Part shown: piece after piece, positions 1-8,581 of the stretch | Numbering within the stretch: the stretch's first letter is position 1 | How the letters are laid out: every line of letters starts with the position of its first letter | Source: Acinetobacter bouvetii | GTDB taxonomy: Bacteria; Pseudomonadota; Gammaproteobacteria; Pseudomonadales; Moraxellaceae | Direction of reading: 5' to 3' | Assembly: GCF_902753875.1 (NCBI RefSeq) | Contig: NZ_CADDTS010000030.1 | Coordinates: forward strand, 1-41,232 | Length of the DNA: 41,232 bases | Translations under genes and position numbers: made by a program | Notes under the pieces: generated by a model | Databases searched by the model: none | What the model was told of the DNA's origin: nothing | What the model saw: the letters and a program-made list of their open reading frames with translations, nothing else

Positions 1-126
1 TCGGATGCTTATATTTCAGAAATCACTCAACGTTTGAATCATCGCCCAAGAAAAAGACTCGGATTTAGAAGCCCGAGTCAGGTATTATTCCAAGAACATG
101 GTGTTGCACTTCAAATGCTAATCTAA
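1..126 (+). CDS. IS30-family transposase, C-terminal 41 residues only
   Basis: An open frame enters from the left edge and stops at TAA 124-126. Its 41 residues equal the C-terminus of the transposase encoded at 7586-8533, including the RLNHRPRKRLGFRSP segment typical of IS30 transposases (the NxRPRKxLG..P motif after the catalytic Glu). The catalytic Asp and Glu residues are outside the window, so whether this copy is intact cannot be judged. Confidence 0.95.
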   Translation, partial: SDAYISEITQRLNHRPRKRLGFRSPSQVLFQEHGVALQMLI

Positions 127-127
127 G
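1..127 (+). mobile_element. Right end of an IS30-family element (copy 1, cut by window start)
   Basis: These 127 bases are identical to the last 127 bases of the complete IS30-family element at 7487-8534. The match stops at the outer base of the right terminal inverted repeat; the next base, A, is shared by chance because the flanks are ATA here and ACT at the other copy. The rest of this copy lies outside the window. It sits 114 bp upstream of the endonuclease gene in the same orientation, so it may affect expression of that gene. Confidence 0.95.
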
Positions 128-241
128 ATAATTTAAAACTATTCACTTCCCAGAAATCCATAATTTAATAATTGAAAAATAAAGAAAAAAATATGATACT
201 GATTAAATTACAACCAGCAATAATTAATAAAAGGGGTATAT

Positions 242-1411
242 ATGGAAATTTTTATAAATAAATTACAGAACCACATTGAACATGTTAAGCGAGTTGGTGA
301 ACACTGCACGACAGAAGAAACAACTAAACAGGCCCTGATCTTACCATTATTAGATATTCTTGGGTTTAGCCCTTATGACCCAACCAAAGTCTTAGCCGAA
401 TTTGCCGCTGATTTTCCCGGAGTCAAAGCCACAGAAAGAGTCGATTATGCTTTATATTGTAATGGTCAGCCTGTAATGTTTATTGAGGCAAAACCCTATG
501 TAGCAAATCTGACAAACCATGCTCCCCAATTATCCCGTTATTTTAATAGCAGCTTGGGCGTTACAATTGGAGCAATCACCAATGGTAAAGAATGGCGCTT
601 TTTTACCGATTTAATTAATCCCAATGTAATGGATGAGAAACCATTTCTAACTGTTGATTTTATGAAACATAAAGCTGAAGAGCTGGTGCAGTTAGCAGAA
701 TTTAAACATGATAACTTCCATGTAGAAAAATTACGTTTTTTTGCGGAAGAAAATCAGTATATCCAACAATTTAAAGCAGTAATTAAAAAATGTATTAATG
801 AGGTCGATATAGATTTTGTTCGCTATGTTGCACAACAAGCAAATGTTCAGCGCCAATTAAATACTAAATTTCTAGAAACGATACAACCATTTGTAAAACA
901 AGCTGTAGAGCAAGCAATTAGCGATACTGTTGTTAAAGGACTCTCTTCACCTACTATTATCACTGCACAACCTATTGAACCCAAACCGACGAAAATTGAG
1001 GAAACAACAGCAATAAACAATGTGCCAGTTGACATTATTCATCCTGAAAATGAAAAGATAATAACAACCAAAGAGGAACAGGATCTTTACCGGATTGTGA
1101 ATGAATTATTTCCTGAAACTGAATTAATAGGAAAAGATACTGAAAGCTATTATTCGATTCTTTTTCAAAATAAAAATAACCGCTGGATATTCAGATACGA
1201 TATAAATCGTAAGCGCCCAACTATTCAATTTATTGTTCCTATTGATGAGCAACGGAGAATTGAACTATCTCGTGCAGGGTTAGAAGTACAAACAAATGGA
1301 CATGTATTTTTAGATAAACCAGAACACATCTATCGCGCAGTTGGAATTCTTAGAGATTGTTTAGAATATTGTAGTAATGATGAAAACTTTAAACGAGTAT
1401 TGAATACCTAA
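242..1411 (+). CDS. Orphan HsdR-N-like (PD-(D/E)XK) restriction-type endonuclease
   Basis: The 389-residue protein starts like the N-terminal nuclease domain of type I restriction R subunits: an E(T)TKQALILPLLDILGF stretch (about residues 26-42), Asp68 in ERVDYAL, and Glu82-x-Lys84 in FIEAK form a plausible PD-(D/E)XK active site. A middle helical part (about 150-230) links to a linker and a C-terminal domain (about 270-389) that I do not recognise. There is no helicase motor and no hsdM or hsdS nearby, so it is not a standard type I enzyme; it resembles stand-alone proteins of the COG4748 type. Start chosen at 242 because AAGGGG lies about 7 bases upstream. It ends before a shared terminator facing gyrA, so it is monocistronic. 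Its composition is visibly more AT-rich than the neighbouring core genes, and an IS30 end is immediately upstream, both consistent with acquisition. Biological role unknown; DNA cleavage is inference. Confidence 0.75.
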   Translation: MEIFINKLQNHIEHVKRVGEHCTTEETTKQALILPLLDILGFSPYDPTKVLAEFAADFPGVKATERVDYALYCNGQPVMFIEAKPYVANLTNHAPQLSRYFNSSLGVTIGAITNGKEWRFFTDLINPNVMDEKPFLTVDFMKHKAEELVQLAEFKHDNFHVEKLRFFAEENQYIQQFKAVIKKCINEVDIDFVRYVAQQANVQRQLNTKFLETIQPFVKQAVEQAISDTVVKGLSSPTIITAQPIEPKPTKIEETTAINNVPVDIIHPENEKIITTKEEQDLYRIVNELFPETELIGKDTESYYSILFQNKNNRWIFRYDINRKRPTIQFIVPIDEQRRIELSRAGLEVQTNGHVFLDKPEHIYRAVGILRDCLEYCSNDENFKRVLNT

Positions 1412-1430
1412 TTAACTAAAAAAATTCTAT

Positions 1431-1460
1431 AAAAAAGGACGCCTAAGCGCCCTTTTTTTT
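1431..1460. terminator. Bidirectional intrinsic terminator between the endonuclease gene and gyrA
   Basis: An A-run, then GGACGC, loop CTAA, GCGCCC and a T-run form a short GC stem (one A-C mismatch) flanked by A and T tracts, so it can end transcription from both converging genes. Confidence 0.8.
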
Positions 1461-1473
1461 AAATCAAAATTTA

Positions 1474-4400
1474 TTATTCGTCAGAATCTCTTAAATCTGA
1501 TTCGTTATCAGCTTCATCAGCAATGGTTTGATCATCTACCAAAGTTTCAGAATCAATCAAAGCCTCAGTGGCAACGACTTCTTCACCTTCAACTGCTTCA
1601 ATAAACTCATCTTCTTCTACAGCTTCAACCGAAACCACACCTACAAGCAACTCGTCATTACCTAAACGGATCAGACGAACGCCTTGTGCGTTACGACCAG
1701 TTTGAGCAACTTCAGAAGCACGTGTACGAACTAGTGTACCGCCATCAGAAATCAACATCAGTTCTTTAGAGGCATCAATCGCAACTGCACCCACCAACTG
1801 ACCGTTACGCTCAGAGGTCTTGATTGCAATTACACCCTTACCGCCACGTTTCTTGGTCGGGAAGTCATCTACCGGGGTACGTTTACCGTAACCATTTTCA
1901 GAAGCACACAGCACTTCACCCGTTTCAGGGACAACCACCAATGAAACGATACGGCTGATTAAGGCTGAATCTGAACTATCTTCATCATCTGACTCGATAT
2001 CGGCATCTTCGGCATCTTCAACTTGCGCTGCACCAATAGTCACACGCATACCGCGTACACCTTTGGCTGAACGTCCCATTGAACGTACATCGGTTTCAGC
2101 GAAACGGATCGCTTTACCTTCATTCGAGAACAACATGATTTGCTGTTCGCCATCGGTAATCGCAACACCAATCAAGGTATCATCGCCATTAAGTTCAATG
2201 GCACGTAAACCGTTTGAACGAACATTACTGAACTGTTCAAGTTCTACACGTTTGATCGTACCGTACTCGGTCGCCATAAACACATAGAAGTTTTTACGTA
2301 CTGCTTCGGCTTGCTGCGCAAAGTCGGCAATGATTTCATCATCCAGATCGGTTGCTGAAAGCTCAACACCCAATTGCTTCAATTGAATGCGTAATGCATC
2401 AGACAAGTCATCTGCACCATCTTCAAGTTCAGCAAGCGCTGCTTCTAGTTCAGCATAATGTGAATTGATAATTTCATTTTCTTGCAGTTTTGCAGCATTG
2501 GCTTTTACAAATGCCTTGAAGTCTGCCAGACGTTCTTTGAATTTCTTCGGTGCATCAATTACCGGAAGAATCGCAGTAATCGTTTCATTGGCATCTAGCG
2601 GTAACAGGTTCACCATTGGGCGACCTTTGGCACCACGTGATGCTTGTGGCACTTCAAATACTTTCAGACGATAGACCTTACCGACATCGGTGAAGCAAAG
2701 CACCGTGGCATGGTTCGAGGTTACAATCAGGTGCTGAATGTAGTCGTCTTCTTTCATTGAAGTTGCAGACTTACCACGGCCACCACGACGCTGTGCAGCA
2801 TAATCAGAAAGTGGCTGGGTTTTCGCATAACCGGTTTTAGAAACGGTTAATACAACTTGCTCTTCAGGAATCAAATCTTCACGTGAGAAATCAATACGTG
2901 ATTCAACAATCGCAGTACGACGTGCATCGCCATATTGTTGCAGAATTAACGCCAACTCTTCTTTAATCACGCCCATCAACAGGTTGAAGTCGTTCAGAAT
3001 TGCAGTCAGTTCAGCAATTTGACCCAAGATTTCAGAATATTCCGCATGTAACTTGTCTTGTTCCAGACCGGTCAAACGGTGTAAACGCAATTCAAGAATC
3101 GCGCCCACTTGCGCTGGAGATAAGCGGTAAACATTGCCATCCAGACCAAATGGTTTGTTTGGATCTTCGCCTTCAATCTCTTCAGGACGCACAGAAACCG
3201 AACCTGCTTTTTCCAGCAAGGCCACCACACCACCAGCAGCCCACTCGCCCGCTTGTAAACGCTCACGCGCTTCACCCGGGTTGGCAGACGTTTTAATGGT
3301 TTCAATAATGGCATCAATATTGGCTAATGCAACAGTCAAGCCTTCCAAAATATGACCACGTTCACGTGCTTTACGCAGTTCGAACATGGTACGACGAGTC
3401 ACCACTTCTTGGCGGTGACGAATAAACGCTGCAATGATGTCTTTCAGGTTCATCAACTTCGGCTGGCCATTGTCCAGACACACCATGTTGATGCTGAATG
3501 AGTTTTCTAGCTGAGTGTTCAGGAACAGATTATTCACAATCACTTCAGCGTTTTCACCACGCTTCAGATCAATTGCGATCCGCATCCCTTCTTTATCAGA
3601 TTCATCACGAAGTTCTGAAATACCTTCCAGTTTTTTCTCTTTCACCAACTCAGCAATACGCTCGATGGTTTTTGCTTTGTTGACCTGATAAGGAATTTCA
3701 GTGAATACGATGGTGCTACGGCCAGATTTTTGATCTTCTTCAATATGGTATTTACCACGGATGTGAAGACGACCTTTACCAGTACGGTAAGCATCAACAA
3801 TACCTGATTTACCGTAAATGATACCGCCTGTAGGGAAATCTGGACCAGAGATATGCTCCATCAAGCCTTCAATAGAAATATGCGGGTTTTCAGCATAGGC
3901 CAAACATGCGTTGATGACTTCAGTCATGTTGTGCGGCGCCATATTGGTCGCCATACCTACCGCAATACCAGTCACACCATTAATCAACAGGTTAGGAACA
4001 CGTGTAGGCATCACTTGCGGAATGCGCTCAGAACCGTCGTAGTTGTCTTCCCATTCAACCGTGTCTTTTTCAAGATCAGCCAGTAGCTCATGGGTCAGTT
4101 TACGCATACGTACTTCGGTATAACGCATTGCTGCAGCGCTATCACCATCGACTGAACCGAAGTTACCCTGACCATCAACCAATTGGTAACGCAGGCTAAA
4201 ATCTTGAGCCATACGGACAATGGTTTCATAAACAGCAGAATCACCATGCGGGTGATATTTACCGATCACGTCACCAACCACACGGGCAGACTTTTTGTAA
4301 GCTTTATTGTAGTCGTTGCCTAACTCGTGCATAGCGAAAAGCACACGACGATGAACAGGTTTTAAGCCATCTCTCACGTCTGGTAATGCACGAGAAACAA

Positions 4401-4479
4401 TAACACTCATGGCATAGTCGAGATATGAGCTTTTGAGTTCATCCTCAATGGCAATCGGTCGGATTTCCGATACGCTCAT
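1474..4479 (-). CDS. gyrA: DNA gyrase subunit A
   Basis: This is the GyrA subunit, which cuts and rejoins DNA during negative supercoiling with GyrB. The N-terminal winged-helix/breakage domain is intact: [12 protein letters not shown] gives Ser81 and Glu85, the usual Acinetobacter quinolone-site residues, both wild type, and the catalytic tyrosine is Tyr120 in [10 protein letters not shown]. The GyrA box QRRGGRGK is near residue 560, followed by beta-pinwheel blades. At 1001 residues it is much longer than the Escherichia coli protein (875). The extra length comes mainly from a charged helical insert at about residues 637-728 within the C-terminal domain, a smaller Asp/Glu/Ser insert near 812-840, and a long acidic tail. 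Start: AAGGAG lies 5 bases upstream of ATG 4479. It is transcribed alone from an AT-rich leader and ends at the terminator at 1431-1460. Confidence 0.98.
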   Translation of the reverse strand: MSVSEIRPIAIEDELKSSYLDYAMSVIVSRALPDVRDGLKPVHRRVLFAMHELGNDYNKAYKKSARVVGDVIGKYHPHGDSAVYETIVRMAQDFSLRYQLVDGQGNFGSVDGDSAAAMRYTEVRMRKLTHELLADLEKDTVEWEDNYDGSERIPQVMPTRVPNLLINGVTGIAVGMATNMAPHNMTEVINACLAYAENPHISIEGLMEHISGPDFPTGGIIYGKSGIVDAYRTGKGRLHIRGKYHIEEDQKSGRSTIVFTEIPYQVNKAKTIERIAELVKEKKLEGISELRDESDKEGMRIAIDLKRGENAEVIVNNLFLNTQLENSFSINMVCLDNGQPKLMNLKDIIAAFIRHRQEVVTRRTMFELRKARERGHILEGLTVALANIDAIIETIKTSANPGEARERLQAGEWAAGGVVALLEKAGSVSVRPEEIEGEDPNKPFGLDGNVYRLSPAQVGAILELRLHRLTGLEQDKLHAEYSEILGQIAELTAILNDFNLLMGVIKEELALILQQYGDARRTAIVESRIDFSREDLIPEEQVVLTVSKTGYAKTQPLSDYAAQRRGGRGKSATSMKEDDYIQHLIVTSNHATVLCFTDVGKVYRLKVFEVPQASRGAKGRPMVNLLPLDANETITAILPVIDAPKKFKERLADFKAFVKANAAKLQENEIINSHYAELEAALAELEDGADDLSDALRIQLKQLGVELSATDLDDEIIADFAQQAEAVRKNFYVFMATEYGTIKRVELEQFSNVRSNGLRAIELNGDDTLIGVAITDGEQQIMLFSNEGKAIRFAETDVRSMGRSAKGVRGMRVTIGAAQVEDAEDADIESDDEDSSDSALISRIVSLVVVPETGEVLCASENGYGKRTPVDDFPTKKRGGKGVIAIKTSERNGQLVGAVAIDASKELMLISDGGTLVRTRASEVAQTGRNAQGVRLIRLGNDELLVGVVSVEAVEEDEFIEAVEGEEVVATEALIDSETLVDDQTIADEADNESDLRDSDE

Positions 4480-4792
4480 GCATACTCCTTATTACAAACA
4501 GCCCTGAAAAACTGTTCGTTTTATATAATCAATCTAGCAAAAAATTAACCCAAAATCTGCTGAGTTAAAATCTAAATACAGCCTTAAATTATAGCATAAA
4601 TTCTGTTGTTTTTGTGCCATATCACTCATCTTAATCTTGTTAATTTTCGATAATTTATAGATTATTTTTTCAGCATTTTTAATTGTCGTTTTTTTATGTG
4701 AATTGGTTCATTTTTTAATAGCTTAACTAATCAATTTTGTGAACAATTCATTCATTTGCGTGTGCTATTGAAAGGATTTATTCGATGCAAAT

Positions 4793-4930
4793 TAAAAAGC
4801 GCATGGATTTCACAGCTATACATATATTTTAGAACAAAGCTGAGACACTTAAATGTATATATGGAATAGCTTTAACACGCTTAATAGCCTGTCTTTGGTG
4901 CCTCACAACACCAACTATTCACATGCGCTT
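4793..4930 (-). ncRNA. Candidate structured RNA (three-helix fold) upstream of gyrA
   Basis: Three nested inverted repeats are visible. The outer helix is a perfect 9 bp pair AAGCGCATG (4797-4805) with CATGCGCTT (4922-4930). Helix 2 pairs AGCTAT-CATATAT (4814-4827) with ATATATG-ATAGCT (4857-4871), 13 bp with a small internal loop. Helix 3 pairs TTGGTG (4895-4900) with CACCAA (4909-4914). On the minus strand the outer helix is followed by TTTTT, as at the 3' end of a terminated RNA. It could instead be a leader element of gyrA (start 318 bases further on) or a small transposon-derived repeat. Strand and transcription are inference; I match it to no known RNA family. Confidence 0.3.
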
Positions 4931-5059
4931 ATAAATCTTTAAAAAAATCTAAATTGAAAAATTCAAATAGAAAATAAATTAATAATATTTAACTTTACAT
5001 TTTTTAATTCGGCAAAGCCCCACTTGATAGACTGAATTGCAATACTATCGAGTAGGCAA

Positions 5060-5093
5060 TATCTCGACTTATGAAAGGTTAAAAGTCGAGATA
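5060..5093. repeat. Perfect 11-bp inverted repeat (hairpin or operator)
   Basis: TATCTCGACTT and AAGTCGAGATA are separated by 11-12 bases with no T-run on either side, so it is not a typical terminator. It may be a protein-binding site or part of an RNA; function unknown. Confidence 0.6.
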
Positions 5094-5253
5094 AACATTT
5101 TGTTTCCCATACAAGACTTCCCAAGCCCGTTTTAAGCATTGTTTTAAAATGCAGTAAAGATAGGAAACGTATGGCATCCATGCCACATTCATGAATCCAG
5201 TGCTATCTAAAATCGATTTAGACCTTAGCTTTACAAATCACATTCAAAAATGT

Positions 5254-5319
5254 AAAAAAAACGCTCCTGAGCAAAGCAGGAAAGCATTGCTTTCACTGCT
5301 TGCGCAAGAGCGTTTTTTT
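5254..5319 (-). terminator. Composite intrinsic terminator after etfA
   Basis: The outer arms A7-CGCTC and GAGCG-T7 enclose a further imperfect stem (GCAAAGCAG with CTGCTTGC) capped by GAAAGC-ATT-GCTTTC. On the minus strand the stem ends in eight T, so it terminates etfBA; the symmetry lets it work in both directions. It is longer than usual because of the stacked inner hairpins. Confidence 0.85.
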
Positions 5320-5335
5320 GAACAGTGTTCTGGAA

Positions 5336-6268
5336 TTAGATTTTAGAAACCAATTCAGGAACAACTGTGTTCAAATCACCTACTAACCAGTAGTCAGCTA
5401 CTGCGTTAATTGGTGCTTCTTCATCTTTGTTGATCGCAACGATCACTTTAGATTCTTTCATACCAGCCAAGTGCTGAATCGCACCAGAGATACCTACAGC
5501 GATGTATAGATCAGGTGCAACGATCTTACCTGTTTGACCCACTTGCATGTCGTTAGGAACGAAGCCAGCATCCACCGCAGCACGCGAAGCACCTTGAGCA
5601 GCGCCCAGTTTGTCCGCTAATGGATCAAGCACTTTGTGATAGTTCTCACCCGAACCTACACCACGACCACCAGAAACAACAATACGAGCAGCAGTCAATT
5701 CAGGACGTTCAGATTTCACGATTTCTTCTGAAACGAACTTAGAAATACCAGCATCACCAGTAGATGCAGCAGCTTCAACAGTAGCAGAACCACCTTCAGC
5801 AGCAACAGGATCAAATGCAGTACCACGAACAGTTGCCACAACAACTGATTCGCCAGATTCTACAGTTGCAATTGCGTTACCCGCATAGATTGGACGTTTG
5901 AAAGTTTTAGGGCTTTCAACAGCAATGATGTCAGTGATCATGCTTACGTCTAACAATGCAGCAGCACGTGGAAGAACGTTTTTACCTGTAGTTGTAGAAG
6001 CAGCAAGGATATGCGTATAACCTTTACCCAATTCAGCAACTAATTTAGCAACGTTTTCAGCCAATTGATTTGCATAAGCAGCGTCGTCAGCAAGTAATAC
6101 TTTGCTTACACCCGCAACTTTAGCAGCTTGGTCAGCAACTGCTTGAGCGCCAGAACCAGCAACTAATACAGTGATATCACCACCGATTTTTTGAGCTGCA
6201 GCAACAACGTTTAAAGTTGCACCGTTTAGTGCTTTGTTGTCGTGCTCAGCGATAACTAAAATACTCAT
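5336..6268 (-). CDS. etfA: Electron transfer flavoprotein, alpha subunit
   Basis: EtfA carries the FAD of the ETF heterodimer, which takes electrons from acyl-CoA dehydrogenases and passes them to ETF-ubiquinone oxidoreductase. The 310-residue length is normal. The C-terminal FAD domain shows VSGGRGVGSGENY, GFVPNDMQVGQTGKIVAP and the family signature LYIAVGISGAIQHLAG. Start ATG 6268 has AAGGAT upstream. It lies 17 bases after etfB in the same direction, so the two are co-transcribed and end at the composite terminator. GcdH, encoded at 38283-39503, is a likely electron donor to this protein. Confidence 0.98.
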   Translation of the reverse strand: MSILVIAEHDNKALNGATLNVVAAAQKIGGDITVLVAGSGAQAVADQAAKVAGVSKVLLADDAAYANQLAENVAKLVAELGKGYTHILAASTTTGKNVLPRAAALLDVSMITDIIAVESPKTFKRPIYAGNAIATVESGESVVVATVRGTAFDPVAAEGGSATVEAAASTGDAGISKFVSEEIVKSERPELTAARIVVSGGRGVGSGENYHKVLDPLADKLGAAQGASRAAVDAGFVPNDMQVGQTGKIVAPDLYIAVGISGAIQHLAGMKESKVIVAINKDEEAPINAVADYWLVGDLNTVVPELVSKI

Positions 6269-6285
6269 GATTTTATCCTTCTGTA

Positions 6286-7038
6286 TTAGATCACTTTCGC
6301 TTCGTTTTTCAATTTTTCAACAAGCTCATCTACAGATTTCACTTGTACGCCAGCTTTACGTTCTGCAGGAGCTTCAACTTTAACCGTTTTAAGCTTAGTT
6401 GCAGGATTTACGCCATAATCAGCAGGTGACTTAGTATCAAGCGGTTTTTTACGCGCTTTCATAATGTTTGGAAGCGCAGCATAACGTGGCTCGTTCAAAC
6501 GTAAGTCAGTTGTGATGATTGCCGGAAGTGCAAGCTCAACAGTTTGTAAACCACCGTCGATTTCACGAGTCACCTGTACTTTATCGCCTTCAACTTTAAC
6601 TTCTGAAGCGAAAGTACCTTGGCCTGCGCCAAGTAAAGCGCCAAGCATCTGACCAACCTGATTCGAGTCATCATCAATGGCTTGTTTACCAAGAAGGATC
6701 AACTGAGGTTGTTCAGCGTCTACAACGCCTTTCAGGATTTTTGCAACTTCTAAAGCACCTAGTTGGCTGTCGTCAGCTTCAACTAAGATACCGCGGTCTG
6801 CACCAAGCGCCATAGCAGAACGGATTTGTTCTTGCGCTTCTTTAGGACCAATAGAAACAACAACGATTTCTGAAACAGTTCCTTTTTCTTTTAAACGAAC
6901 CGCTTCTTCCACTGCGATTTCACAGAATGGGTTAATTGACATTTTAACGTTCGTTAAGTCAACACCACTGTTGTCCGGCTTAACGCGAACTTTAACGTTG
7001 GCATCAACCACACGTTTTACAGCAACAAGAGCCTTCAT
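6286..7038 (-). CDS. etfB: Electron transfer flavoprotein, beta subunit
   Basis: EtfB binds AMP and shapes the electron path of the ETF heterodimer. The 250-residue sequence starts [17 protein letters not shown], carries the [18 protein letters not shown] segment and the [17 protein letters not shown] stretch conserved in EtfB, and has the lysine-rich region near ARKKPL that is typical of the dehydrogenase-recognition loop area. Start ATG 7038 has GAGGAT 5 bases upstream. It is the first gene of etfBA. The IS30 copy at 7487 lies 448 bp upstream, probably outside the promoter. Confidence 0.98.
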   Translation of the reverse strand: MKALVAVKRVVDANVKVRVKPDNSGVDLTNVKMSINPFCEIAVEEAVRLKEKGTVSEIVVVSIGPKEAQEQIRSAMALGADRGILVEADDSQLGALEVAKILKGVVDAEQPQLILLGKQAIDDDSNQVGQMLGALLGAGQGTFASEVKVEGDKVQVTREIDGGLQTVELALPAIITTDLRLNEPRYAALPNIMKARKKPLDTKSPADYGVNPATKLKTVKVEAPAERKAGVQVKSVDELVEKLKNEAKVI

Positions 7039-7486
7039 GTAATCCTCGGCTGTTTTAGCAAATGTAAATGTTGAGAAAAGTTATAATAACTCTTCACTTA
7101 AATTTTTTTAGGTGCCCTATCTTGCAATGTGTACGGCATTTCGGTCAAGTCACAATTATCGAAAGAGCTGTAAAAATGAGTAATTTTCCTTGACCTTCGC
7201 GTTCATATTTTTTTTAAATCTTTTTACTCAAATGAAATACTTCAATATTTATTTATTTTTTAAACATTGATTTTTATTATGTTTTTATCTGATTAAACTC
7301 ATCAAAAGTTCTGATTTAATCCTTGTTTTACCTATCTTTTTTAATATTCACTTAGAACACTATTGCCTAAACTTCTCTGCAATGAACTGTCATTTAGGAT
7401 AGCTTCAGCAATTTTTTTAAAGCGATTTGCTGAAAAAATATGCGTTTTTTAAGTTAAACATGCAACAAATCTATTTTATTTCAACT
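7039..7486. other. AT-rich etfBA upstream region
   Basis: No gene is visible. A weak minus-strand promoter candidate is TTGACC (7143-7148) with AAGATA (7119-7124), about 18-19 bases apart, about 80 bp before etfB. The last three bases (ACT) are the target duplication of the IS30 insertion. Confidence 0.4.
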
Positions 7487-7512
7487 CTTAGATTCTCAAA
7501 TGAAGTGCAACA
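7487..7512 (+). repeat. Left terminal inverted repeat of the IS30-family element
   Basis: Matches the reverse complement of 8509-8534 at about 22 of 26 positions, including the outer CTTAGATT and the inner GAAGTGCAACA blocks. Confidence 0.85.
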
Positions 7513-7530
7513 GAGATTAAATTATTGGAA

Positions 7531-7560
7531 GGAAGCAAGATGAGCTAGCAATTTGCTTCC
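7531..7560 (+). promoter_or_regulatory. Hairpin just upstream of the transposase start
   Basis: GGAAGCAA (7531-7538) pairs with TTGCTTCC (7553-7560), with a GCTAGC palindrome in the loop. In RNA entering from outside the element this 8-bp stem would lie just before the ATG at 7586. Insertion sequences often carry such stems to limit translation from read-through RNA; that role is inference here. Confidence 0.5.
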
Positions 7561-7585
7561 GACCGACCAAAGTCAAAGTTGCATC

Positions 7586-8533
7586 ATGAACTATACTCAT
7601 CTCACTCTAGAAGAAAGATATCAGATTTATGCCTTGTTACGTGAAGGTTTTTCTAAGCGTCATATCGCTTGCAGACTGAATCGTTCACCTTCAACCATTT
7701 CTAGGGAAATCAATCGTAATCGAGCTAGAAACGGTTATTTTGCTCAACACGCAAATAAAATTGCCCTAAGACGTCAATGTTCCAACCCTAAAAGAATTCC
7801 TTCTGAAATGTGGGTACAAATTATTGCCTACCTTCATCTTCAATGGAGTCCTGAACAGATAGCCTCTCATGTTCCAATCAGTTTGCATTCAATTTATCGT
7901 TTTATACGGCTAGATAAAAACAAGGGTGGTACGCTCTTTCATAACCTGAGATTCAGAAATCAAAGAAAGCGTAAATATGGCTTTCCTGAAACCCGCGGTC
8001 AGCTGAGTAATCGTAAAAGCATTCATGATAGACCCATTGAGATTGAATACCGGACTCGCTTTGGTGATCTGGAAATAGATACGATTGTAGGAAAGAAGCA
8101 TCAACAGTCATTAGTGTCGATTGTAGATCGCAAGACCGGTTATTTATGGCTGAAAAAGTGTGGCTCACGCAAAGCAGAGGAAGTTTGCCAAGCAACCATC
8201 AGCCTTCTCAGGCCAATAAAAGACCAGCTAAAGACGATTACCGCAGATAATGGCAAAGAGTTCAGCCTGCATGAGCATGCTGCTCAAGCACTGGAAATAG
8301 ACTGGTATTTCGCTGATCCGTATAGCGCTTGGCAAAGAGGAACGAATGAAAATACGAATGGTTTAATCAGGCAATATATTAAGAAAGGCAGTGATTTGAA
8401 TAGGTATTCGGATGCTTATATTTCAGAAATCACTCAACGTTTGAATCATCGCCCAAGAAAAAGACTCGGATTTAGAAGCCCGAGTCAGGTATTATTCCAA
8501 GAACATGGTGTTGCACTTCAAATGCTAATCTAA
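7586..8533 (+). CDS. IS30-family transposase
   Basis: A DDE transposase that mobilises the surrounding element. The N-terminal helix-turn-helix is seen in LTLEERYQIYALLREGFSKRHIACRLNRSPSTISREINRN. The catalytic triad is Asp in GDLEIDTIVGK, Asp in TITADNGKEF and Glu in RGTNENTNGLIRQ. The C-terminal RLNHRPRKRLGFRSP motif is typical of the family. The frame could extend 11 codons upstream to a TTG at 7553, but that lies inside the hairpin arm at 7553-7560; ATG 7586, starting MNYTHLTLEER as in relatives, is preferred. The protein is 315 residues and shows no disruption, so the element is probably active. The tail of a second copy is at 1-126. Confidence 0.95.
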   Translation: MNYTHLTLEERYQIYALLREGFSKRHIACRLNRSPSTISREINRNRARNGYFAQHANKIALRRQCSNPKRIPSEMWVQIIAYLHLQWSPEQIASHVPISLHSIYRFIRLDKNKGGTLFHNLRFRNQRKRKYGFPETRGQLSNRKSIHDRPIEIEYRTRFGDLEIDTIVGKKHQQSLVSIVDRKTGYLWLKKCGSRKAEEVCQATISLLRPIKDQLKTITADNGKEFSLHEHAAQALEIDWYFADPYSAWQRGTNENTNGLIRQYIKKGSDLNRYSDAYISEITQRLNHRPRKRLGFRSPSQVLFQEHGVALQMLI

Positions 8534-8542
8534 GACTTAAAT

Positions 8543-8572
8543 AAGAAAGCATGCCATGAGACATACTTTCTT
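8543..8572 (-). terminator. Probable terminator of the LysE-family gene
   Basis: AAGAAAG-x-ATG pairs with CAT-x-CTTTCTT around an 8-base loop, directly after the minus-strand stop at 8582. The T-tract is interrupted, so strength is uncertain. The IS30 element inserted eight bases beyond it. Confidence 0.55.
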
Positions 8573-8581
8573 TAAAATTTG

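Larger units (their letters stand above)
4480..5253. other. AT-rich gap upstream of gyrA; no convincing gene
   Basis: This stretch holds the gyrA leader and promoter region next to 4480-4560 (minus strand; a TATATAA-like box near 4521-4530), a 134-nt inverted-repeat structure at 4797-4930, an 11-bp perfect hairpin at 5060-5093, and a small palindrome GGCATCCATGCC at 5172-5183. A 72-codon minus-strand frame (4963-5181) and a 38-codon one overlapping it have no ribosome-binding site and no family I recognise, and are not called as genes. Confidence 0.6.
7487..8534 (+). mobile_element. Complete IS30-family insertion sequence
   Basis: The 1048-bp element is bounded by imperfect inverted repeats of about 26 bp: CTTAGATT...GAAGTGCAACA at the left (7487-7512) against the reverse complement of the right end (8509-8534), with about four mismatches. 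It is flanked by a 3-bp direct duplication ACT (7484-7486 and 8535-8537), the size expected for IS30. One transposase gene fills it. It lies between the etfBA upstream region and the terminator of the LysE gene and interrupts no visible gene. Confidence 0.93.

Noticed and set aside
4226..4250. Quinolone-resistance change in GyrA
   Set aside because: The codons read Ser81 and Glu85, the wild-type Acinetobacter residues.
4785..4832. 15-codon plus-strand frame (MQIKKRMDFTAIHIF) with AAGGA upstream, preceding the folded element
   Set aside because: It resembles a leader peptide, but no plus-strand gene lies downstream, so an attenuator role has nothing to control.
4963..5181. 72-codon minus-strand frame in the gyrA-etfA gap
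   Set aside because: No ribosome-binding site, no recognisable family, and it spans the 11-bp hairpin; composition looks non-coding.
128..7486. Composite transposon carrying gyrA and etfBA
   Set aside because: The bracketed genes are core genes in ordinary context and the two IS copies have unrelated flanks, so they are independent insertions.
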